A stretch of DNA of 64,000 nt from Robiginitomaculum sp. (GTDB lineage: Bacteria > Pseudomonadota > Alphaproteobacteria > Caulobacterales > Maricaulaceae): assembly GCA_002733805.1 (NCBI GenBank), contig NVXG01000034.1, forward strand, positions 1 to 64,000, read 5' to 3'. Shown piece after piece: positions 28,774 to 38,098 of this stretch (positions within the stretch are counted from its first letter, which is position 1; each line of letters opens with the position of its first letter). Position numbers and translations under genes: made by a program. The notes under the pieces are model-generated. The model was given only the letters and a program-made list of their open reading frames with translations. It did not search any database and was not told the DNA's origin.

Positions 28774-29918
28774 ATTATCTTCGTATTGCCCGTCCAGAGG
28801 TTACTCTCTCGCTGTTTGATCGGATATTGCGGATCAACTGGCTGCTGGTTGTGTTACTGATCAGTTTGGCCTTGGTTGGCGTGACCATGTTGTATTCAGC
28901 TAGCGGCGGTAGTTTTGAACCATATTCGAGCCGCCATGCAACCCGATTTGCATTCACATTGGGTTTGATGCTGGTGTTGGCACTGGTCGATATCCGGATA
29001 TGGATGGCCTTGGCCTATCCGGTATATGCGTTGGCTTTGGCATTACTTATCGGGGTGGAATTCTTCGGTGAAACCGCGATGGGCGCGCAGCGCTGGTTGA
29101 ATATTGGTCCCATACGATTGCAGCCGTCCGAAATGATGAAACTGGCACTGGTTCTAGCCTTGGCCAGATATCTGCATGCAGCGGGTGAGTTAAAACAATT
29201 GCGCGATTTGCCGGTACCTTTGTTGTTGATTGCCATTCCTTTTGCGCTGATTTTGAAACAACCCGATCTGGGCACCGCTATTCTGGTGGCAGCGATCGGG
29301 GCGGGAATGATTTATTTGGCCGGGTTGGGCTGGCGCATCATTTTGAGTGGTGCCGTGTCAGCAGCTATTGGGTTGCCATTGTTTCTGGCCTTTGGCTTGA
29401 AAGAATATCAATGGCGCAGAATTCGAACGTTTTTGAACCCGGAGGATGACCCGCTCGGGTCCGGCTATCATATTTTGCAATCCAAGATCGCGCTGGGGTC
29501 CGGCGGGGTGGATGGCAAGGGCTTCTTGAACGGAAGTCAGTCAAGCCTCAATTTTCTACCTGAAAAACATACTGACTTTATTTTTACGATGATCGGCGAG
29601 GAATTTGGGTTCTTGGGGTCGGTCGGCGTGCTGGCTCTGTATGGTGCGGTTTTACTGGTTGGGTTTTATATTGCCATTCGTTGTCAATCGATGTTCGGCC
29701 GGATGATGGCCAGCGGGATTACCATCACCTTTGGGCTGTATGTGTTGGTCAATGTCGGCATGGTCACCGGGTTATTGCCGGTGGTTGGCGTGCCTTTACC
29801 GCTGATTTCATATGGTGGAACGGTAATGCTGGCAGTGATGATCGGGTTTGCGTTGGTCATGAATGCACATATTTACCGCTATTCGGTTTTGCCGACTGGG
29901 CGATCACTCATACTTTAA
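28770..29918 (+). CDS. rodA: Peptidoglycan glycosyltransferase RodA
   Basis: A 382-residue SEDS protein with about ten membrane helices. Signatures: MGAQRWLNIGPIRLQPSEMMKLALVLALARYL, the ILKQPDLGTAILVAAIG helix, LPEKHTDFIFTMIGEEFGFLG and GVPLPLISYGGTVML. It polymerises lipid II in the elongasome together with PBP2. It ends the mre operon; its stop abuts the stop of the convergent kinase gene with no gap. Confidence 0.95.
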   Translation: MNYLRIARPEVTLSLFDRILRINWLLVVLLISLALVGVTMLYSASGGSFEPYSSRHATRFAFTLGLMLVLALVDIRIWMALAYPVYALALALLIGVEFFGETAMGAQRWLNIGPIRLQPSEMMKLALVLALARYLHAAGELKQLRDLPVPLLLIAIPFALILKQPDLGTAILVAAIGAGMIYLAGLGWRIILSGAVSAAIGLPLFLAFGLKEYQWRRIRTFLNPEDDPLGSGYHILQSKIALGSGGVDGKGFLNGSQSSLNFLPEKHTDFIFTMIGEEFGFLGSVGVLALYGAVLLVGFYIAIRCQSMFGRMMASGITITFGLYVLVNVGMVTGLLPVVGVPLPLISYGGTVMLAVMIGFALVMNAHIYRYSVLPTGRSLIL

Positions 29919-32900
29919 TCAGGTGCCGGTTTTTGCCTCGCCCGCATCGGTGTATAAAGCGCGACCTTGCGCGCCCCAATAGTGCAGACGTTTGACCAGA
30001 TCAGCCACATTAAACGGTTTGGACAGCCAGTCATCCATGCCGGCTTCACGAAATTTATGTTCTTCGTCGCTGACAATATGCGCGGTCAGGGCGATGATCG
30101 GAGTTTGCACCCCAGCATCACGCAATTGCCTAGCTGCCGTATACCCGTCCATGACCGGCATTTGCATATCCATAAAAATCAGATCGAAGGATTGCGATGT
30201 GGCGGCTTCCAGCGCCAGCAGGCCGTTATCGACGATGGTTACATCCTGATCTAATTTTTCGAGCAAGGTCCGCATCAGCAATTGATTGGCTGGATTATCT
30301 TCGGCGACCAACACCTTAAATGCACCGGCTGGCGTAGGTTGGGCGCGAGGTGCTTGTTTGGTGTCAGGCGCAATGGTTTCTGCTTTGTCCAATGGAATTT
30401 CAAACCAGAAGGTTGAGCCCTTGCCAATTTCCGAATTGACACCGATCGAGCCACCCATGATCTCTACCAAGCGGCTGCTGATTGCTAAGCCCAGGCCTGT
30501 GCCACCGTGTTTTCTGGTGGTTGATGCGTCGGCTTGCGAGAAGTCTTTAAACAAGCGGGATTGTGCTTCTTCTGAAATGCCAATTCCGGTGTCTGTGACC
30601 TCGAAACGAATACATTTTCCCGTAGTGGGTTGGGCCGAAAGGGTAACTTGTCCTGCTTCGGTAAACTTGATGGCATTCCCAATTAAATTGAGCAATATTT
30701 GTCGAATTCGAGCCGGATCACCCGAATAAGATGTGTGTAATTGCGCGTCCATTTGGTTGGTCAGGGCGATATTCTTGTCTGTGGCTACGCCATCTAAAAT
30801 ATCAAGTACATTTTCGACTTCTTCGGCTAAAATGAATGGGGTGTTTTCTAGGATAACCTTCCCAGCATCGAGCTTGGAATGGTCGAGAATATCATTGACC
30901 AGATTGAGCAGGTGCCGACCCGCACGGTTGGCGCTTTGGGTCAATTTATTCTGTTGTTCTGTTTGCTGGCTGTCGAGCAGCAAATCGGTCATGCCGATTA
31001 CTGCATTTAGCGGGGTGCGAATTTCGTGGCTCATGGTGGAGAGGAACCTAGCCCGTTCTTCGGCTGATTGTTCGGCGGCTTCCTTGGCTTTGAAGGTTTC
31101 CCACTCAGCTTTCTTTTTTTGCGTGATATCGAAGGCAACACCACGATATCCAAAACACTCCCCATATTCATCCAAACGGGCAATGCAATGGGTTTCCAGC
31201 CACATTTCTTCCTGAGTTGCGTTGGCCTTTAACTTGAATTGATGGGTGTATCCGTTTTCAGAATCGCGGATCAGGCCCAACCAAATTTCATGATCTGGTT
31301 TCAGATACTCAGCCAGTGCCCATGTATATTTACCCTTCAACTTATCGCGCGAAGGGCCTAACAGGCTTTCAAAGTTGCTGGATACGAAGGTAAATCGCCC
31401 TTTTTCATCGAGGTCAAATGTCCCACCATGTGCGGCTTTGACAACTTCATGAAGCCGCTGACGGCTTTCTTCCATTTTTATCCGGCTCAGTTTTTGGGAG
31501 GTCACGTCAAATACCGCACCTCTAAACCCGGTGATCTCCCTGGATTGATCGCGGATAGCGTGGCCAGTTACGTGAAACCAATGGTCGGTCGATCCGTCTT
31601 TTTTTACAAAATTTTGTTCTTCGGCCATAAATCTGCCGGCTGCGTGTAAGCCTTCAACCCACTTTTTATGACCTTCTGGTGGCGGCGTCGACAGAATGTA
31701 TGTTGCCTGACCGATCAGTTCTTCGGGTCTGTATCCGAACAATGATAGGGCCGTATCTGACAAGTATGTGAAATGGCCTTCTGCGTCAGTTTCAAATACG
31801 CATCCATTGGCGTTGCTGATAACTTCTTTGAACCGCTCTTCGCTGGTTTTCAACTCAGCCCGTATTGCTTTTTGTTCGGTGATGTCGCGGGCAGCACCCC
31901 GGTACCCGGTAAGGTTTCCGGCTGCGTCTCGCACCGCTCTGGAATTGATGTGAACCTGTATCTGAGTGCCATCTTTTCTAAGCATAACCTGCTCGGTATC
32001 CATCAGGTTGATCTTGGCGCGTTGTTCGGCCCAATTTTTGACGCGAGGGTGTCCTGGCCCATATAAATCCTGGGTCGACATTTGCATCATTTCTTCATGA
32101 GAATAGCCAAATAAAACCGGACCCATTTCAGAAATGTAGATAAAATTCCCATCCGGATCGAGTTCAAATATGGCTTCTTTAGATTGGCTCAAAACGTCCT
32201 GAAAGCGTTGTTCGCTGATTTGTAGGTCTCGCTGGGTACGGACCTGATCATCCACATCCATAATGGTGGAGTAAATGATAAATGGCTGTCCGTTTTTACG
32301 TGAACGGGGGGTCGATCGAATTTCTACCCATTTATAGGTGCCGTTGGCCATGCGAATTCTATATTGGCGTGCTAAGAGATTTTCCGATTTAATCCCTTTT
32401 TCGTATTGGGTACAGGCGTTTTTCAGATCATCCGGATGCACGCGGGCTCGCCAGTCTGATATTGAGATTTGCAAGGACGTTTCGGGTTCACCCAATAATT
32501 TGGCCGCTTCAGGTGACAGGGTGACGATTTCCATTTTGTCATCAACGCGCATTACCCCCAGTTTTGAGGCTTTCAGAAACATGCTATGTTCGCTCTGTAG
32601 GTCGGCTTGGTCCGTTTTGTCGTTTACAACACCAACAACCGCATAAGCTTTCCCCAAATTATCCAATTCCGCTTCGCCGATAATTGTCCCGAACAGTTTT
32701 TGACCGGATTGGAGGATGATTTCGAATTCGATCGAAAAACCTTCAGCAGTTTTCAGGCAATGCCGAATGGCATTATCGATGGTTTGCATGGTCGATTTTG
32801 GAAGAAGATCAAGCAATTGTTGTTTGGCATCTTGGGTCTTGTCAGTTCCAAAAATCTGATGGCAATTGTCAGACAGCAATAATTCCTTGCAAAGCGTTGA

Positions 32901-33332
32901 ATAGCGCCAAGCGCCATTTCCGGTCATCCGTTCAGCATGGGCCGTGATGTCGGCCCGACCAAAACTGGATAATTCCAGATCATCCTCATCAATAAGGGTA
33001 GAGATGTAGCGGTATTTCAGAACATTACCATTGTCGTCATAATCACCGGTAACCATGCAGCGAATGGTATAGGGCGATCCATTCTTTTTCTTGAGGCGCG
33101 CCACAAAATGAGCGGAATTTCCGCGCTCTACGGACCGCTGAGCGCCGATAATGACATCTTGATTGGTTTCGGGTGAATCAAAGCAATCAATCGGATTTTT
33201 GCCGATCAATTCTTCGCGAGAAAAACCACTATTTGCCAACTCTATGTCATTGACTTCAACAATTACCGGATGCCCGTCCTGCATCTCGGTCACCAACAGG
33301 CCAACCTTGCCAAAGCTATAATTATTTTGCAT
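29919..33332 (-). CDS. Soluble multi-PAS hybrid sensor histidine kinase with receiver domain
   Basis: A 1137-residue protein without transmembrane segments. About six PAS domains can be made out (approximately residues 8-115, 135-240, 250-365, 375-490, 498-615, 625-740), several with PAC motifs (GYRGAARDITEQK, GFRGAVFDVTSQK, GYRGVAFDITQKK). They are followed by a HisKA domain with phospho-acceptor H769 (STMSHEIRTPLN), an ATPase domain (N886, DTGIGIS, GTGLGLAIS) and a receiver domain with D1055 (LIFMDMQMPVMDG) and K1105. Ligands are unknown. No response regulator is adjacent; the orphan Hpt protein at 56.9 kb could relay (inference). Confidence 0.93.
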   Translation of the reverse strand: MQNNYSFGKVGLLVTEMQDGHPVIVEVNDIELANSGFSREELIGKNPIDCFDSPETNQDVIIGAQRSVERGNSAHFVARLKKKNGSPYTIRCMVTGDYDDNGNVLKYRYISTLIDEDDLELSSFGRADITAHAERMTGNGAWRYSTLCKELLLSDNCHQIFGTDKTQDAKQQLLDLLPKSTMQTIDNAIRHCLKTAEGFSIEFEIILQSGQKLFGTIIGEAELDNLGKAYAVVGVVNDKTDQADLQSEHSMFLKASKLGVMRVDDKMEIVTLSPEAAKLLGEPETSLQISISDWRARVHPDDLKNACTQYEKGIKSENLLARQYRIRMANGTYKWVEIRSTPRSRKNGQPFIIYSTIMDVDDQVRTQRDLQISEQRFQDVLSQSKEAIFELDPDGNFIYISEMGPVLFGYSHEEMMQMSTQDLYGPGHPRVKNWAEQRAKINLMDTEQVMLRKDGTQIQVHINSRAVRDAAGNLTGYRGAARDITEQKAIRAELKTSEERFKEVISNANGCVFETDAEGHFTYLSDTALSLFGYRPEELIGQATYILSTPPPEGHKKWVEGLHAAGRFMAEEQNFVKKDGSTDHWFHVTGHAIRDQSREITGFRGAVFDVTSQKLSRIKMEESRQRLHEVVKAAHGGTFDLDEKGRFTFVSSNFESLLGPSRDKLKGKYTWALAEYLKPDHEIWLGLIRDSENGYTHQFKLKANATQEEMWLETHCIARLDEYGECFGYRGVAFDITQKKKAEWETFKAKEAAEQSAEERARFLSTMSHEIRTPLNAVIGMTDLLLDSQQTEQQNKLTQSANRAGRHLLNLVNDILDHSKLDAGKVILENTPFILAEEVENVLDILDGVATDKNIALTNQMDAQLHTSYSGDPARIRQILLNLIGNAIKFTEAGQVTLSAQPTTGKCIRFEVTDTGIGISEEAQSRLFKDFSQADASTTRKHGGTGLGLAISSRLVEIMGGSIGVNSEIGKGSTFWFEIPLDKAETIAPDTKQAPRAQPTPAGAFKVLVAEDNPANQLLMRTLLEKLDQDVTIVDNGLLALEAATSQSFDLIFMDMQMPVMDGYTAARQLRDAGVQTPIIALTAHIVSDEEHKFREAGMDDWLSKPFNVADLVKRLHYWGAQGRALYTDAGEAKTGT

Positions 33333-33507
33333 ATCCCGCCGTCAAACCCCCGTTTGGTCCCATTCGGGAGCCGTATCAAATTCCTCTATACAACTATTTG
33401 CTTACAGTTTGGTTAGCGCGGGCGCTTGTCGATTGACCGCCACCTAAAGGCAGTTCACATTGCGCCCCAATTCAGCTGCAAGAAGCAGAACAATTGGGGA
33501 GAGAAGA

Positions 33508-34950
33508 ATGGCCGGTGCCGTTACCGTTTCGCATGACCAATGGTCATCCAGATTTGCTTTTTTGATGGCAGCCGTTGGCTCGTCGGTCGGGCTTGGAAAC
33601 TTATGGCGTTTTTCCGCCGAAGCCGGGCAAAATGGCGGCGGCGCGTTCATCATGATTTACCTGTCATGCGTTCTGCTGATCGGCATTCCGGTTTTGATGA
33701 GTGAATATATTATCGGGCGGGCCGGAAACGCCAATAGCGCCATCCGCAGCGTGAACGATATTGCCGATCATTCCGGGGTGGGGCGAAAATGGAGCCTGCT
33801 CGCCTGGATCGGCATGATTGCCTCGTTTTTAATTGTCAGTTTTTATTGTGTGGTGGCGGCTTGGGTCATTATCTATATCCCTAAATTCTTGATGGGTGCA
33901 TTTGAGGGACAAACCGCCATTCAAATCTCTGCCCAGTTCGGTGCAGCGCGAGAAAATATTTGGGGCTTATCCCCGGCTAATTTAGGGGTGATGTGGGCCT
34001 TTACGGCATTCGCCGCTTTGACCGCATGGCTGGTTGCACGCGGTGTAAACCAAGGCATTGAATGGGCCGCAAAAGTGCTGATGCCTATGTTCTTCTTTTT
34101 ACTGTTTGCTTTGTCCATTTACAGTTTGTGGAGCGGATTTTCGACCCGCATACCCGATGCTAGCGGCGCGCCGAGCAATGGTGCAGTTGAAGCTTTGAAG
34201 TTCCTGTTCATGGCGGACTTCTCCAAAGTAACACCGGAGGTGATTACCCGAGCCTTGGCACAAGCATTTTTCTCAATTGGGCTGGGTAGTGCCATCATGA
34301 TTACCTATGGCTCTTATTTGCCCAAATCGATTAACATTCCGAAATCTGCCATTATCGTCGGTCTGACTGATACCGGTGTGGCTTTGATGGCTGGGCTGGC
34401 TATATTCCCCATCGTTTTTGCACACGGGCTGGATGTCAATTCAGGGGCGGGTCTGTTTTTCGAAACCCTGCCGGTTGCCTTGTCATCTGCGCCTGGTGGC
34501 AATCTGATTGGGGCTGCATTTTTCTTTCTAGCTATTTTTGCAGCGGTGACCTCATCGATTTCATTGCTCGAGCCGGTTGTGGCCTGGGTGATTGAAAAAT
34601 TTCAGGTGTCTCGCAAAACCGCAGCGATTGGCATGGGGCTCCTGATGTGGGTGATGGGCCTGGGTTCGATCTTCATTGATGGTTTCATGGGCATGCTGGA
34701 TGGCAAATTAACCGGGGCAATCATGTTGCCATTGGCCGGTTTGCTGACCGTATTATTCGTCGGCTGGCGCATGAACAAATCCATGGTTGATGAGCAAATG
34801 GCCGACGCATCGCCATTGTTACGTGCCGTGTTGTTTAATCTGGTGCGGTATGTGGCTCCGGTCTTTGTATTCGCGGTGTTGGTGCTTGGCATTGACCACA
34901 GCTATTTCAACGACGTTTTGGGCAATCTACTGGGCATTGCTGCCGGGTAA
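33508..34950 (+). CDS. Sodium-dependent transporter, NSS (neurotransmitter:sodium symporter) family
   Basis: A 480-residue LeuT-fold protein with about eleven to twelve helices. TM1 has the unwound sodium/substrate site AAVGSSVGLGNLWRFS, followed by the NGGGAFIMIY segment; TM6 region FFSIGLGSAIMITYGSYL and TM8 FAAVTSSISLLEP are typical. It probably imports an amino acid with sodium. The ATG at 33508 follows GGGGAGAGAAGA, which decides it over the frame-open start at 33460. The spacer from the divergent kinase is about 175 bases and shows no clear operator. Confidence 0.92.
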   Translation: MAGAVTVSHDQWSSRFAFLMAAVGSSVGLGNLWRFSAEAGQNGGGAFIMIYLSCVLLIGIPVLMSEYIIGRAGNANSAIRSVNDIADHSGVGRKWSLLAWIGMIASFLIVSFYCVVAAWVIIYIPKFLMGAFEGQTAIQISAQFGAARENIWGLSPANLGVMWAFTAFAALTAWLVARGVNQGIEWAAKVLMPMFFFLLFALSIYSLWSGFSTRIPDASGAPSNGAVEALKFLFMADFSKVTPEVITRALAQAFFSIGLGSAIMITYGSYLPKSINIPKSAIIVGLTDTGVALMAGLAIFPIVFAHGLDVNSGAGLFFETLPVALSSAPGGNLIGAAFFFLAIFAAVTSSISLLEPVVAWVIEKFQVSRKTAAIGMGLLMWVMGLGSIFIDGFMGMLDGKLTGAIMLPLAGLLTVLFVGWRMNKSMVDEQMADASPLLRAVLFNLVRYVAPVFVFAVLVLGIDHSYFNDVLGNLLGIAAG

Positions 34951-34981
34951 AGCTGACGCGCTTGCCAATACCCCGTCTTGA

Positions 34982-34997
34982 TCTGACATATGTCAGA
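34982..34997. promoter_or_regulatory. Perfect 16-base palindrome upstream of a lipoprotein gene
   Basis: TCTGACATATGTCAGA is fully self-complementary. It lies about 80 bases before the lipoprotein start and 30 bases after the transporter stop. A dimeric regulator could bind there; no downstream T-run makes it a terminator. Confidence 0.35.
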
Positions 34998-35076
34998 ATC
35001 TGCTGCAATTCGTCACTGGCCAGATGATCCAATTGCCGATACAAAAATCAAGCACGGCGGGGCGTGGATAAAAAGT

Positions 35077-35715
35077 ATGATTGTTCGTAAAATTGGATTG
35101 GTGTTGGCCTGTGCCGGATTGTTGGGCGCATGCACAACCATATCAACCGGACCGCAAGCCCTGCAAGGGGTTGAACAAAAACAGAATTTCCCCATCAAAA
35201 TGATGGCCGATAATCTGGTGACGCGTTTTACGGCGCGGGGTTGGGTGATCAAAACCGACCGGACCAAACAAGTTAAAAAGCTGGCTGGGTTTTTGATGAG
35301 AGGCTTCGGCAAAACCGATGTGGTCAACGAGGCGGACCCGGTCGATACCTATTTGGCTACTCTCTGGACTTCTAATCCAAAATCTGGATCAACCGAAAAG
35401 CAGGTGGTTCGTGAACTGCTACTGGCCGAAATATCTTTGGCCAGTTCTGAAGTCGGCGCATTGAACCAACAGGTCGAAGCTGCGGCCAGCCAAGTAAAAT
35501 CCTCTCGGATATTGCGTGTCGAGATGTTGTCGCTCGAACAAGCATTGCTGGCCACTCGCAAGGCTAAAAAATTATTTGAGAACGCTTCCAAACGTGCCGA
35601 GGTCGATGGGGATAGTGTGCAGACCAGTCTGGGTACATTCAGTGCCCAGATCGAGTACCTGACCCGGCAAACCAATTCGCTTAATCAATGGCGCCAGTCT
35701 GCACTTTCTGGATGA
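35077..35715 (+). CDS. Predicted lipoprotein of unknown function
   Basis: A 212-residue protein starting MIVRKIGLVLACAGLLGAC, with a lipobox (LLGAC) and +2 Thr, so it is probably sorted to the outer membrane. The rest is helical and charged, with a predicted long helix from about residue 120 to the end. I do not recognise the family. The frame is open from 34990, but the start at 35077 puts the signal peptide first. Its stop overlaps the next start (ATGA), which couples it to the methyltransferase. Confidence 0.7.
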   Translation: MIVRKIGLVLACAGLLGACTTISTGPQALQGVEQKQNFPIKMMADNLVTRFTARGWVIKTDRTKQVKKLAGFLMRGFGKTDVVNEADPVDTYLATLWTSNPKSGSTEKQVVRELLLAEISLASSEVGALNQQVEAAASQVKSSRILRVEMLSLEQALLATRKAKKLFENASKRAEVDGDSVQTSLGTFSAQIEYLTRQTNSLNQWRQSALSG

Positions 35716-36323
35716 CCCAAAAACTTGATCCGGCCAGCGTAAAAGGTTTTTTATCCGCTTCCGAAGGCCAAATGCTGGCCAAGTTTGCAGGTGTTGGACA
35801 AAGCATGGGTGCCTTGGTCGAAATTGGTGCGTGGTGCGGGCGCTCGGCGCTCTATATTGCCAGTAATTTTGCCGAAACCAGACAGTTATTGTTCAGCGTT
35901 GATCACCATCGTGGTTCGGAAGAAAACCAACCGGATTGGGAATGGTTCGACCCGGAAGTATGGGATGAGAAAGCCGGAGCCATTGATACGTTACCGCATT
36001 TTCGTCGAAACATTCGCCACGCTGGATTGGAAAGCAATGTGGTTGCGATGGTGGGGGATGCTGCCAGTATTGGATTGAACTGGCATACGCCGCTCGGATT
36101 TTTGTTTCTGGATGGCAACCACACCATGACAACAGCATTGGCTGACTATCGGGCATGGGCTGGGCATGTGGCCAAAGGCGGGTTTTTGGCGATACATGAT
36201 GTGTTCCCGGACCCGGCAGACGGCGGTCGGCCGCCATTTGAAGTGTGCCAGAGAGCCGAAAAATCAGGCTTGTTTACGCGAGTGGATGAAGTCGACTCTC
36301 TCGTTGTGCTTGAGCGATTGTAG
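35712..36323 (+). CDS. Class I SAM-dependent methyltransferase (MT_24-like)
   Basis: A 203-residue protein. The SAM-binding motif is ALVEIGAWCGRSALYIA, followed by LFSVDHHRGSEENQ (acidic post-II), VVAMVGDAASIGLNW and LGFLFLDGNHTMTTALADYRAW, and GGFLAIHDVFPDP. This matches the O-methyltransferase-like MT_24 family, often found in sugar or secondary metabolite clusters. It overlaps the lipoprotein gene upstream and, at its 3' end, 60 bases of the convergent toroid gene. The substrate is unknown. Confidence 0.8.
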   Translation: MTQKLDPASVKGFLSASEGQMLAKFAGVGQSMGALVEIGAWCGRSALYIASNFAETRQLLFSVDHHRGSEENQPDWEWFDPEVWDEKAGAIDTLPHFRRNIRHAGLESNVVAMVGDAASIGLNWHTPLGFLFLDGNHTMTTALADYRAWAGHVAKGGFLAIHDVFPDPADGGRPPFEVCQRAEKSGLFTRVDEVDSLVVLERL

Positions 36324-37385
36324 CGGCCCAACCAGAACATTTGCGGCTGGTGTGATCTGATGTACGCCGTCCAGCGCCAACACAAAGGCCGCCGCCGTCC
36401 ATGAGGGTCTTTCTTGTGGCCAGTAAATATTTTGTACCGATTGCCAACCCATCCAATAGCCACCTTCATCGGCCCGTAACGGAGCTAGGTACGCAAGCAT
36501 TTTTTTGGCTTTTTGCTTCTCGCCAATGGCCAGCAATGCCAGTACCAGTTCGCAAGTTTCGGCCGTGGTAAACCATGGTTCATCCGATACGCAGCGGCAG
36601 CCCAAGCCACGTGCCACAAAGGTCTCCATGCGGCTGGCAATCATTGCGTGGGCGATCGTGCCCTCATATACGCCAGTTAATATCGGGTAATACCAATCCA
36701 TGGCAAATCTGAATTTTGAGGGCCATGTGCGGTCAAATCGAAATGGCAATTCAACCAGCGCCTTTTTCACTTTGTGCGCGGCGCTGGTCCAACGTGCGGT
36801 TGGCTCGCCTAATACTTCGCCGATTTGAATGGCTGCGTTCAGGCTTTTGTAGATGGAGCAGTTTCCGGTGCGAAGTGCATCTACTTCTTCCAGTTTTTCG
36901 CCTAGCTCGCGTCGCCGCCAAGCGATTTCGCCATGAGAAGATTGGTGGGCCAGTATAAAACCCATACTGGCCTCGATCAGAGGAAACTGCCGGGCTAGCC
37001 ATTGCCTGTCCTGATGCAAAACATAATCATGCCAGATCCCGGTCGCGGCAAAGGCGGCGAAATTTGTATCGACCAATGAAGTGGCTTTTTCTGGAACCAG
37101 ATGTCGGTTTGTCTTGTCCAAGGGAACTGAAGCACCGCATTGCCCGACTATGGAGCCATCTGGTTCCTGCAAGTCATGCAACGCACCAAAGGCAGCGCGG
37201 GCTTGCGCTTTGTGACCTGCAACATTTAACGCCATGGCGCTTAACGTGTGGTTCCATGGGTCAAATATGCCGCCATCAATCCAGAGGATGCGGCCATCGT
37301 CTTGCTGCAATTCGAGGATTCGCGTTGCACAGTGCTGGATTTGTATCTGAGGTTCTTCCACCGGACTAATATCTTGCAGCGTCAT
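36264..37385 (-). CDS. Alpha/alpha-toroid protein (prenyltransferase/glycoside hydrolase-like)
   Basis: A 373-residue soluble protein built of helical hairpins of the six-hairpin or terpenoid-cyclase toroid type: LQQDDGRILWIDGGIFDPWNHTLSAMALN, LHDLQEPDGSIVGQCG, TNFAAFAATGIWHDYVLH, FTTAETCELVLALLAIG and GYWMGWQSVQNIYWPQERPSWTAAAFVLALD. Annotation pipelines often call such genes prenyltransferase, but no DDxD catalytic box is obvious. It overlaps the upstream methyltransferase gene by four bases, so it belongs to the GT-methyltransferase-toroid operon. Confidence 0.7.
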   Translation of the reverse strand: MTLQDISPVEEPQIQIQHCATRILELQQDDGRILWIDGGIFDPWNHTLSAMALNVAGHKAQARAAFGALHDLQEPDGSIVGQCGASVPLDKTNRHLVPEKATSLVDTNFAAFAATGIWHDYVLHQDRQWLARQFPLIEASMGFILAHQSSHGEIAWRRRELGEKLEEVDALRTGNCSIYKSLNAAIQIGEVLGEPTARWTSAAHKVKKALVELPFRFDRTWPSKFRFAMDWYYPILTGVYEGTIAHAMIASRMETFVARGLGCRCVSDEPWFTTAETCELVLALLAIGEKQKAKKMLAYLAPLRADEGGYWMGWQSVQNIYWPQERPSWTAAAFVLALDGVHQITPAANVLVGPLQSLKHNERVDFIHSRKQA

Positions 37386-38098
37386 GAAGCTGGTTTTTCA
37401 AAATAAAGCACAACTGATTTACCCATGATCCAGTCCGCCAGTTTAGAGAAGGGTTTTAGGATAATCGGATTCGCCAGAATTTCCCATTCCAATAATCCCT
37501 GCCAAGCTCGAATGAGCGGATGATCATCCCGGCGTTTCCACAACAGGCATTTTAGCCACCAATAGGGGGCGTGCAGACCATGTGCGTGGTGCTGGTGGAC
37601 AAAAGTCAGTTTGTGACGCTCAATTGATGTACGCAATTTTTCTGACCTAAATATCCGCACATGTCCGCCCGGCGTATTGTGATACTCTTCTGAAAGCCAC
37701 CAGCAGATTTGCTCGGGCCAGAATCGAGGCACACTTATAGCGAGTTTTCCGTCCACCTTCAACACGCGGTTGATTTCGGATAGTGCCGTTTCAAAATCAG
37801 GAATGTGTTCAAGCACTTCTGAACAGATGATCCGGTCAAAAGTTTGGTCAGCAAATGGAAGGGTGAGCGCATCGGCGCTGGTCAAACCATAGGCCTGTCC
37901 ACGATCACCGGATACATCTGGGAATTTGTCAAACCCATCCCGGGTTTTGATCAAATCTTCAAGGCATAAATCAACGCCCACACAAACCATGTCAGCAGCA
38001 TAATACAGCGCATGCATATGACGTCCGGTGCCACAACCAAGGTCGAGCACGCGCTGTCCGTCTCTCAAATCGAGGCGATCAAGCTGTATGGTGCGCAT
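37382..38098 (-). CDS. Class I SAM-dependent methyltransferase (Methyltransf_11 type)
   Basis: A 238-residue protein: motif I RVLDLGCGTGRHMHALYY, acidic VCVGVDLCLEDL, YGLTSADALTLPFADQTFDRIICSEVLEHIPD and the L-x-V-DGKLAISVPR strand. The C-terminal half has many Trp residues (PYWWLKCLLWKRR) and could hold a membrane-associated substrate. The ATG at 38098 has AAGG six bases upstream and overlaps the glycosyltransferase by 20 bases. Probably acts on a product of the neighbouring glycosyltransferase. Confidence 0.85.
   Translation of the reverse strand: MRTIQLDRLDLRDGQRVLDLGCGTGRHMHALYYAADMVCVGVDLCLEDLIKTRDGFDKFPDVSGDRGQAYGLTSADALTLPFADQTFDRIICSEVLEHIPDFETALSEINRVLKVDGKLAISVPRFWPEQICWWLSEEYHNTPGGHVRIFRSEKLRTSIERHKLTFVHQHHAHGLHAPYWWLKCLLWKRRDDHPLIRAWQGLLEWEILANPIILKPFSKLADWIMGKSVVLYFEKPAS

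Noticed and set aside
30000-33300. Several large plus-strand open frames opposite the hybrid kinase
   Set aside because: All are shadows of the PAS and kinase codons; none has domain features.
36264-37385. True prenyltransferase or squalene cyclase
   Set aside because: The helical-toroid pattern fits, but no DDxD or DxDD catalytic motif is visible, so no such activity is claimed.
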